Source: an uncultured Nostoc sp.
GTDB lineage: Bacteria > Cyanobacteriota > Cyanobacteriia > Cyanobacteriales > Nostocaceae
Length of the DNA stretch: 64,000 nucleotides
Direction: 5' to 3'
Assembly: GCF_937863485.1 (NCBI RefSeq)
Contig: NZ_CALMFY010000165.1
Coordinates: 33,537 to 97,536, forward strand
Positions 36,212 through 42,620 of the stretch are shown one piece after another. The notes beneath the pieces were generated by a model. It had not been told where the DNA came from. It made no database searches and saw only the letters and a list, made by a program, of their open reading frames with translations. Position 1 is the first letter of the stretch. Each line of letters starts with the position of its first letter. Position numbers and translations under genes: made by a program.

Positions 36212-36889
36212 CTACGTTGGTAGACCTCCAGCTTGAAAAATCTGTTCGGCTGTTAAATTCAATTCCGGGAAAGTAGGCGAGACGATACGATTGTTGCCTC
36301 TAAATTGAGTAACTTGGTATTCACCATCGATTAATTGATAAATAGATATAGTAGGCTGTTTGGGGTTGCCAGTGAACTTTTTAGCGCCTAGACCGAGATA
36401 ATCTACAACCCAGTATTCAGGAATTCCAATACCCTCATACTTACCCTGTTTTGTGTAGTAGTCATCATCCCAGTTGGTACTAACCCTTACGGGTTCGTCA
36501 GTTGCTTCAACGCGGGGAACCCGCGCAACGCACTGACTCACTACCTCAACTACCAAGGGAATTGATGCTGCAAGGCTTACAGTTGATTCTTTTTTCCATA
36601 GCGGCTCATTTATCAAATTAGGGCGATTGAGTAATAGCACATCTGGGGAGTAGCCAGATTCCGACTTAGTTGGTTTTACCAGCGCAGTTTTGGGGATTAC
36701 ATAAGGTAAATTTAATCGGTCAAATTCTACTGTTAGTTTTCTTGCTACAAAACCAACAACATCTTCATGGTCTCCGACTGGTTGTGCCATTTCAACAATC
36801 ACGCCATCATGTAATTCGTACCTTCCACCCTCGGGCCGCCACGCTGCAAAATCTTCAAAAGTTACTAGTTTGGGTATGGCTTGAGTCAT
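36212..36889 (-). CDS. Uma2 family (DUF820) endonuclease-like protein containing an in-frame palindromic element
   Basis: A 225-residue member of the PD-(D/E)xK-like Uma2 family, which is greatly expanded in cyanobacteria and of unknown biological role. Family marks are TFEDFAAWRPEGGRYELHDG, SGYSPDVLLLNRPN, LVVEVVS and TNWDDDYYTKQGKYEGIGIP, EYWVVDYLG. Between VVEVVS and TNWDDD, normally contiguous, are 19 extra residues (QCVARVPRVEATDEPVRVS) encoded by a palindromic repeat (36479-36535). The putative catalytic residues (Asp in SPDVLL, Glu in VVEVVS) flank the insertion, so activity may be affected. Confidence 0.88.
   Translation of the reverse strand: MTQAIPKLVTFEDFAAWRPEGGRYELHDGVIVEMAQPVGDHEDVVGFVARKLTVEFDRLNLPYVIPKTALVKPTKSESGYSPDVLLLNRPNLINEPLWKKESTVSLAASIPLVVEVVSQCVARVPRVEATDEPVRVSTNWDDDYYTKQGKYEGIGIPEYWVVDYLGLGAKKFTGNPKQPTISIYQLIDGEYQVTQFRGNNRIVSPTFPELNLTAEQIFQAGGLPT
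36479..36535 (-). repeat. 57-bp palindromic repeat inserted in frame inside the Uma2 gene
   Basis: In the sense orientation the unit begins CAGTGCGTTGCGCGGGTTCC and continues CCGCGTTGAAGCAACTGACG, then a small second stem AACCCGTAAGGGTT. The first part is an imperfect palindrome of the same family as 25946-25990 and about 53740-53776. Its length (19 codons) keeps the frame. Short GTGAGT / GTTAGT sequences flank it like a degenerate duplication. Confidence 0.85.
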
Positions 36890-37016
36890 AATTTATCCTC
36901 CCTAGTAGTCGTTTCGGTCATACCGCTTCCTTGCCTTGGCTCGATTCACGTTCAGCCTTAACTGTAATATTAAGGGGTACAGTACTGGAAAAAGGTTTGT
37001 TGCGGAGAACTGAACT

Positions 37017-37661
37017 ATGGTGGCGATAACAATACCCACAGAAAATAGGGTTTTACTCCAAAACATTAGCTGGCAAACTTTTAAAACCATGCTGGCTGAA
37101 ATAGGTTCAGAGCGTAATTCCCGACTCGCTTATCACAATGGAACCGTAGAAATTATAATCCCACTGATGCCGCACGAAAACTCAAACCGTGTAATTGAAG
37201 GTTTTGTTGGTGTCTTGTGCGAACAGTTGGGTTCGGAAATTAAACGCGCTGGTTCGCTAACTTTAACGCGGGATGATTTGCAGCGGGGAGCCGAACCAGA
37301 TAGTAGCTACTACATCCAAAATGAAGCGTTAGTTCGGAATAAAGAAAATATTAACCTCGCCACCGATCCGCCCCCTGACCTTGTGCTGGAAGTGGAATAT
37401 TCCAGGTCTGCAATAGACAAGCTTAAGGTTTATGCTGCGATGGGAGTCCCGGAATTTTGGCGTTATGACAGCAGTGTGTTGCGAGTCTACACACTTGCAG
37501 GTGGGCAATACTGAGAAGTCGAAACCAGCCCTACTTTTGCGCCTGTGTCGGTCAAGGAGATTCCTCAGTTTATGCAAGAAGCGAAGAAGAATGGGGAAAT
37601 TGCTACTACCCGTGCTTTTCGGGCTTGGATGCAACAGAAAATTTCTGCTAGGGAAAAATAA
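37017..37661 (+). pseudogene. Second Uma2 family gene, interrupted by an in-frame TGA
   Basis: A Uma2/DUF820 gene starting at the ATG at 37017 (AITIPTENRVLLQNISWQTF). It has the catalytic-region motifs EPDSSYYIQNE, PPPDLVLEVEYSRSAIDKLK and VYAAMGVPEFWRYD. After residue 165 (LAGGQY) a TGA at 37512 interrupts it. The same frame then goes on for 48 sense codons (EVETSPTFAPVSVKEIPQFM ... RAFRAWMQQKISAREK) to a TAA at 37661, which is the normal family C-terminus. A point mutation probably made the stop. The shortened product keeps the putative catalytic residues and might still fold. Confidence 0.8.
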
Positions 37662-38252
37662 AACCATGTCCAGCAAATTGACCATAATTATCGCCAAACC
37701 TCTCCTCTAGTAATACCTACTGTATACACACAAGTCTCTCTGGACGTAATTTATGGTTTATCGAATAGCTCAAGAAAACCTCAAGAAAGGTTATGCTACA
37801 CAAAACCTGTCCCTCTCCTTACTAAGGAGAGGGATTAAAGTCAGGACAGGGACAGGCTTTGATTTTTCCAGATCAGGTGAAAAGTTAACAAGATCCCCAA
37901 CTTCTTAAACAAGTCCGGGATCTGAGGCTTCGATTTTCAATAACTCTTCAAATCCTTAATTAATCTCAACAAATACTAACCATCTCCCACATTCTCACTC
38001 CCCTGTTCCCTTAGCGATCGCAGTTTTTATAAGTATTTATTCCTAGTTTTTGGGTGGTTTTTAGTGAAACAAGTACCCTAAAATGACAAAACATCCTGAA
38101 ATCTATATAAATTAATGCTTTCATCTATCCACATCAGGCTACAACACCTTAGAATGATTCATTGAAAAGTCGAGCCGATGGGATGTACAGCCATTTTGAG
38201 TAAAAATACTCCCAAAGGATGATTTTTGTATTTCTACGAACAAAGATTTTAG
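37662..38252. other. Spacer with hairpins upstream of hup
   Basis: No gene is seen. The spacer holds a CTCTCCTTACTAAGGAGAG stem nested between CCTGTCC and GGACAGG (about 37807-37857). It also holds a mismatched copy of the AGATCCCC hairpin (37891-37923). The remainder is AT-rich DNA that should contain the hup promoter. Confidence 0.6.
37891..37923. terminator. Degenerate copy of the AGATCCCC hairpin
   Basis: AGATCCCCAACTT and AAGTCCGGGATCT can pair with two mismatches. It belongs to the family at 21458 and 36101. It lies downstream of the interrupted Uma2 gene and could end that transcript. Confidence 0.5.
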
Positions 38253-38278
38253 TACAGATGCACCAGGGTGCATCTGTA
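38253..38278. promoter_or_regulatory. Perfect 12-bp inverted repeat upstream of hup
   Basis: TACAGATGCACC and GGTGCATCTGTA are perfect complements separated by only AG, ending 32 bp before the hup ATG. The tight centre suits a dimeric protein operator, or a hairpin in the 5' leader. It could also be one more dispersed palindrome, since it starts with the GTACAGA seen in other repeats of the window. Confidence 0.5.
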
Positions 38279-38310
38279 AAGAATCTCAAGTAAACCTTCA
38301 GGAGTTTGAC

Positions 38311-38595
38311 ATGAACAAAGGTGAATTAGTTGATGCCGTAGCTGAAAAGGCTAGTGTTACTAAGAAACAAGCGGATGCAGTCTTAACTGCCGCTTTGGAA
38401 ACGATTATTGAAGCAGTTTCCTCTGGTGATAAGGTAACGCTGGTAGGATTTGGCTCATTTGAATCACGGGAACGTAAAGCCCGCGAAGGTCGCAACCCGA
38501 AAACAAATGAAAAAATGGAAATTCCAGCGACGAGGGTTCCTGCTTTCTCGGCAGGAAAACTGTTTAGAGAAAAGGTAGCACCCCCAAAATCATAG
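38311..38595 (+). CDS. hup: HU family DNA-binding protein
   Basis: A histone-like nucleoid protein that bends DNA; in Anabaena an HU gene is needed for heterocyst differentiation. The 94-residue product has the HU fold (NKGELVDAVAEKASVTKKQA, the signature GFGSFESRERKAREGRNPKT and PAFSAGKLFREKV). A good ribosome binding site (CAGGAG) precedes the ATG. It is followed after 26 bp by cobD on the same strand. Confidence 0.96.
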   Translation: MNKGELVDAVAEKASVTKKQADAVLTAALETIIEAVSSGDKVTLVGFGSFESRERKAREGRNPKTNEKMEIPATRVPAFSAGKLFREKVAPPKS

Positions 38596-38621
38596 GTTCT
38601 ATCTTCTGGAACCCTTTTTTA

Positions 38622-39749
38622 ATGCGGCAACCTGCACACGGGGGAAATTTAGCCTGGGCAGCAGCACTGGCTGGCTGTCCCCCTAACGCTATTCTGGATT
38701 TTTCTGCTAGTATCAGCCCGTTGGGGCCTCCAAACAGCGCGATCGCTGCTATCCTGTCCCAAATTGGTAATCTTAAGCACTATCCAGACCCAAACTATAG
38801 TGAACTGAGACTAGCTCTCAGTCACTTCCATCAATTGCCACCTGAGTGGATTCTGCCGGGTAACGGCTCCGCAGAATTACTCACTTTAGTAGGTAGGGAA
38901 TTAGCTCAATTAGCCGCGACAATTTTAATCACTCCAGCCTTTGGCGACTATTACCGAACCCTGAGGGCATATAACGCTAAAGTGCTGGAGTGTCCGCTGA
39001 TTAGTTCTGAACAACCAGTCCTGAAAAGCCAGTGCGTTGCTAACTTTCCTAAAGTTGTAGCAACTGGTGTTGCTGAGTTAAAAGCTCTACTCAAGACTCA
39101 GCACTCAGGACTTGGTTCTACTGACTGCGCCTTACTGCTAAACAACCCCCACAACCCAACCGGAAAACTATTTTCGCGGGACTCTATTTTGCCCTACCTG
39201 GAGCAATTTGCTTTGGTTGTGGTGGATGAAGCATTTATGGATTTTGTGCCGCCCAATGAGGAACAAAGCCTAATTCCGGTGGTGCAGGAATATGCAAATT
39301 TAGTAGTATTGCGATCGCTGACCAAATTTTACAGTCTCCCAGGACTGCGATTGGGATATGCGATCGCACACCCCGACTGGCTGGCTAAATGGCAGCTATG
39401 GCGTGACCCCTGGCCCGTAAATACGCTAGCGGCAGCGGCAGCAATTGCAGCCCTCCAGGATACGGAGTTTCAACAGCAAACCTGGGCATGGCTATCACCT
39501 GCACGAAACCAACTCTTTCAGGGTTTAGCTGAAACACCAGGATTGCAACCCCAAGCAAGTGCTGCTAACTTTTTACTAGTTGAGTCCCAACAGTCTACTT
39601 CGCACTTACAGCAACAATTACTCCAGCATCACCAGATTTTAATTCGCGATTGCCTTAGTTTTAAAGAACTAGGCGATCGCTTTTTCCGGGTTGCTGTACG
39701 TCAAGAGTTCGATAACCAACGCTTACTAACAGCGTTAAAAGAGAGTTAG
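38622..39749 (+). CDS. cobD: Threonine-phosphate decarboxylase / aminotransferase-like (CobD type)
   Basis: A fold-type I PLP enzyme that makes (R)-1-amino-2-propanol phosphate for the cobamide side chain. The N-terminus (HGGNLAWAAALAGCPPNAIL, DFSASISPLGPP) is the CobD signature and separates it from HisC. The PLP site is seen in VVVDEAFMDF and the Schiff-base Lys in RSLTKFYSLPGLRLGYAIAH. The 375 residues match the family. Residues around 165-175 (KTQHSGLGSTD) are coded by a heptamer-like string (ACTCAGCACTCAGGACT) and may be a small repeat-derived insertion. Confidence 0.9.
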   Translation: MRQPAHGGNLAWAAALAGCPPNAILDFSASISPLGPPNSAIAAILSQIGNLKHYPDPNYSELRLALSHFHQLPPEWILPGNGSAELLTLVGRELAQLAATILITPAFGDYYRTLRAYNAKVLECPLISSEQPVLKSQCVANFPKVVATGVAELKALLKTQHSGLGSTDCALLLNNPHNPTGKLFSRDSILPYLEQFALVVVDEAFMDFVPPNEEQSLIPVVQEYANLVVLRSLTKFYSLPGLRLGYAIAHPDWLAKWQLWRDPWPVNTLAAAAAIAALQDTEFQQQTWAWLSPARNQLFQGLAETPGLQPQASAANFLLVESQQSTSHLQQQLLQHHQILIRDCLSFKELGDRFFRVAVRQEFDNQRLLTALKES

Positions 39750-40035
39750 GAGTTATAAGTTATAAGTTATGAGTTATGAGTTTATAGCAAGCGATCGTTT
39801 GTATGCAATATACTCTGATTTCACTTCCATTCCTCTCTCCTAAAACGAGAAAGGCTTTGAATCTTACTCCCCTTTTCTTGCAGGGAAGGGGCTGTTTTCG
39901 TTAGGTCTATATTAAACTCAATCCAGAAGCCCTGTAAAAAGGGTTTTAACTCCTAACTTCTAACTCCTGTACAGACGCGATTAATCGCGTCTCTACTCCT
40001 AACTCCTAATTCCTAACTCCTAACTTTAAATTCGC
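39750..40035. repeat. Repeat-rich spacer between cobD and the flavoprotein gene
   Basis: Contains iterated TTATAAGTTATGAG units, a copy (about 39785-39845) of a repeat also found at 45050-45110 (core CACTTCCATTCCT), an uninterrupted GACGCGATTAATCGCGTC palindrome (39974-39991), and TCCTAACTCCTAA-type strings. No gene is visible. Confidence 0.75.
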
Positions 40036-41490
40036 GTGACCGTTGACTATGATGTTGTAATTATTGGTGGTAGTCTTGCTGGATACTACGCTGCCCTTGC
40101 TGCCACCCAACTACGTGCTACAGTTGCCCTGGTGGAACCCAAAGTAGACTACGGGTTTACTGATCACCATGCTCTTACCGAAATCGGTAAACTGGCGCAG
40201 AAGTTGAATGATGCCGCTAGTTTTGGTATTCATACCACACACACTGATACCTCAGAAGAATGCCACATATCTATGGCATGGCAAGAGGCGATGCTGTATG
40301 CTCAATGCATCGCCTCAAACCTCAAAGAACAGCATTCTCCAGGCATCCTAGCCGCGCTGGGGGTAGATGTCATCGTTGGTAGTGGTCAATTTCAATCTTC
40401 ACCCCAACTCGCTTTTGCTGTTAACAATCGCCTACTACGCGCCCGTACCTATTTGCTGGCCAGTGGTTCGCGTCCAGAAATTCCAGAGATTGAAGGATTG
40501 CAAGCCACTGGCTACTTTACCCTATTTAATATTTGGCAATCCTTAAAGGGAGCGATATTACCCAAAAATTGGGTAATTATTGGCGGGATTCCCCAAAGCA
40601 TTGAAATCGCTCAAACTTTAGCCCGGTTTGGTTGCAGTGTGACGCTGGTAGTCAAGCATCCCTATGTTCTACCCCATCTTGACCCTGAGATAGCCATACT
40701 ACTTCAGGCACAATTGGAAGTTGAAGGTGTGTGCGTCCTCACTGATAAACCAGTAACTCAGGTGAGGCTAATTGAGGATAAAAAGTGGATTCAAGCAGGA
40801 GATAAAGCCATTGAAACTGATGAAATTCTAGTGGCGACTGGACAACAGCCGAATTTTGAATCCCTAAATTTGGCAACGGTAGGCGTGAAATGGCATCGGC
40901 GTAGCTTAGTAGTGAATAATAAACTGCAAACTACTAACCACCGCATTTACGCCTGTGGTGATGTAATTGGTGGTTACGACTTTGCCAATATCGCTAATTA
41001 TGAAGCAAAAATTGCCCTGAACAATGCACTCTTTTTCCCCAGGTTAAAAGTAAATTATCACTCCATTCCTTGGGCAATGTTTTCTGTACCGATGGTGGCG
41101 CAAGTGGGTTTGACAGAGGTGCAGGCAAAACGCCAATTTGGTCGAGATGAAATTTTAGTTTTGCGACAATATTTTAAAACAGTGGCAGCAGCCCAACTTA
41201 GGGACGAAACCACTGGTATGTATAAATTAATTGTGCTACGCAACGGTGAAATTTTGGGAGCTTCGATATTGGGGACAGAAGCTGGAGAGTTGATTAATTT
41301 GATTGCTTTGGCAATGTCCCAAAAAATTAAAGTCAAAGATTTAGCAAATCTATCCCCTGTCTATCCCAGCTTCTCAGAAATTCTGGAACAAACTGCAAGA
41401 GAGTGGAGTAAGCAGAGGTTAAATAGCAATATTGCTTTGCAAGAGTTTTTAGAAAGCTTCTTCCATTTTCGCCGCAATTGGAATTTGTAA
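40036..41490 (+). CDS. FAD-dependent pyridine nucleotide-disulfide oxidoreductase-like protein lacking the redox cysteines
   Basis: A 484-residue flavoprotein related to mercuric reductase and dihydrolipoamide dehydrogenase. The FAD-binding VVIIGGSLAGYYAALAATQL, the NAD-binding WVIIGGIPQSIEIAQTLARF, the ATG-type ILVATGQQPNFESL and the second FAD motif YACGDVIGGYDFANIANYEA are all present, as is the dimerisation domain. The active-site CxxxxC after the first strand is absent: the region reads EPKVDYGFTDHHALTEIGKL. The C-terminal His-Glu pair is also replaced (YPSFSEILEQ). It is therefore probably not a disulfide reductase. The start is a GTG at 40036. Confidence 0.85.
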   Translation: MTVDYDVVIIGGSLAGYYAALAATQLRATVALVEPKVDYGFTDHHALTEIGKLAQKLNDAASFGIHTTHTDTSEECHISMAWQEAMLYAQCIASNLKEQHSPGILAALGVDVIVGSGQFQSSPQLAFAVNNRLLRARTYLLASGSRPEIPEIEGLQATGYFTLFNIWQSLKGAILPKNWVIIGGIPQSIEIAQTLARFGCSVTLVVKHPYVLPHLDPEIAILLQAQLEVEGVCVLTDKPVTQVRLIEDKKWIQAGDKAIETDEILVATGQQPNFESLNLATVGVKWHRRSLVVNNKLQTTNHRIYACGDVIGGYDFANIANYEAKIALNNALFFPRLKVNYHSIPWAMFSVPMVAQVGLTEVQAKRQFGRDEILVLRQYFKTVAAAQLRDETTGMYKLIVLRNGEILGASILGTEAGELINLIALAMSQKIKVKDLANLSPVYPSFSEILEQTAREWSKQRLNSNIALQEFLESFFHFRRNWNL

Positions 41491-41620
41491 GTGGGGTGGG
41501 AGTTGTCGTTAGAACAACTCCACAAACTGGGTTTTCTTGGATAATTGTTATTTGAGCATTACCTCTACCGGGAGGTAAATCTATTAATAAATAATCCAAT
41601 TCGCCCCATTCCACATCTAC
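41489..41620 (-). pseudogene. Fragment of an Mrp/ApbC-type P-loop ATPase gene
   Basis: Reverse-strand translation gives VDVEWGELDYLLIDLPPGRG, NAQITIIQENPVCGVVLTTT then PTPL. This is the internal Walker B segment of Mrp/NBP35-type iron-sulfur cluster carriers (usually DLPPGTGD). Nothing of the rest of the protein is present, so it is a remnant of about 44 codons. Its end abuts the stop codon of the flavoprotein gene. Confidence 0.75.
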
Positions 41621-41647
41621 TGGTAGGGTTGCGATCGCAGTTGGTGC

Positions 41648-41748
41648 TATACATCACTGTTACTAACCAAAACGATACTATTTCTGGCACTCCAGGTGAT
41701 GACGCGATCGCTGATGGTAATAGCAATGACACCATCTCTGGGGGCTAA
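41648..41748 (+). pseudogene. Fragment of an RTX (hemolysin-type calcium-binding) repeat gene
   Basis: Plus-strand translation reads TVTNQNDTISGTPGDDAIAD, GNSNDTISGG, then a stop. These are degenerate Gly/Asp-rich calcium-binding nonapeptide repeats typical of large secreted cyanobacterial proteins. Only about 30 codons remain, placed head to head with the Mrp fragment. Confidence 0.6.
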
Positions 41749-41852
41749 CTGTGAGGTGGTGTCAATGGCTAGTGTAGTTATATGTATATTATTAGTATTA
41801 TTAGTGACTGAAATTCCAGCTGGAGACTGGGAACGAGGTAATTGTGAGTGCA

Positions 41853-42563
41853 TTAAAATCCCTGCATCACTACCCACACTATCCCCGCAGCTACCAGAGG
41901 CACACTGAGGTTATCTGTACCGTGGGGTGAGACTGCCTCTGCTAGGGTGGCGAAAGTAGCAGTTATTATTGCGGTCAACAAGACCCATGCCAAACTAAAA
42001 GGTTTTGCTAGGGGACTCAGTGACGAACCAGGTAGCAGCAACAGCACTAAGAAAATGACCACTGTACTCGCTACAAACATTGCTGCCGAACCTTCCCAGG
42101 AACGCACAGAATTTCCCACTTGGTATTTATGCTGTCCGAAGCGCTTACCGATTAATGCTGCTAGTGCATCCCCCCAGGTCATCGCCATTATCCCGGCTAC
42201 AGCGATTGGGGCGCTATCTACTGGCCCGTCTGGTCGCCACAGTAGCCCGAAAAGCAGTGTCACTGAGATAGCGAAATAAACTGTGCCGGGTGAGCTATCC
42301 TGGGTATCCATTGCGCCGATGATTCGGTAGCGGTAAAACAGGTAGTTAAGTCCGATAAAGGTAGCAAAAGGTATAATTCCGATTTCCCAATGCTTAAACA
42401 GCAGCAGGACGCCAAAGACCCACATCCCTGCACCAATATGGATCACTTTGCGAGTCAAATCCGGCTTCACAGCAAACAGCCTACGCAGTCCCTCGCCAAT
42501 CACAAGCAGACTAATCGCGTAAACATAAGAAATTGCTAGCCCGATAAAATCATTGTTAGTCAT
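41853..42563 (-). CDS. Polyprenol/phytol kinase-like membrane protein (VTE5/dolichol kinase family)
   Basis: An integral membrane CTP-dependent kinase-like protein with about seven hydrophobic helices. The family motif spans SSPGTVYFAISVTLLFGLLW, MAMTWGDALAALIGKRFG and the C-terminal GTDNLSVPLVAAGIVW; the conserved EGSAAMF helix is also present. Plant VTE5 and its cyanobacterial homologue phosphorylate phytol released from chlorophyll for tocopherol synthesis; that role is likely but not proven here. The ATG at 42563 is preferred to 42584, since the seven extra codons lie in a repeat-like string. Confidence 0.82.
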   Translation of the reverse strand: MTNNDFIGLAISYVYAISLLVIGEGLRRLFAVKPDLTRKVIHIGAGMWVFGVLLLFKHWEIGIIPFATFIGLNYLFYRYRIIGAMDTQDSSPGTVYFAISVTLLFGLLWRPDGPVDSAPIAVAGIMAMTWGDALAALIGKRFGQHKYQVGNSVRSWEGSAAMFVASTVVIFLVLLLLPGSSLSPLAKPFSLAWVLLTAIITATFATLAEAVSPHGTDNLSVPLVAAGIVWVVMQGF

Positions 42564-42620
42564 TTGCCATTTGTCATAGGGCATTGGTCAATTATCAATA
42601 GTACTTCTTCCCCTGCTTCT

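Noticed and set aside
13587..37514. Stop-codon reassignment or programmed readthrough suggested by in-frame TAA, TAG and TGA stops in several genes
   Set aside because: All three stop codons are involved, all housekeeping genes end normally, and the affected genes are dispensable types (TnpB, DUF4279, Uma2). Ordinary pseudogene decay explains it.
38253..38278. Cobalamin riboswitch upstream of the hup-cobD pair
   Set aside because: No B12-box-like conserved core was found. The structure is a simple palindrome and lies before hup, not cobD.
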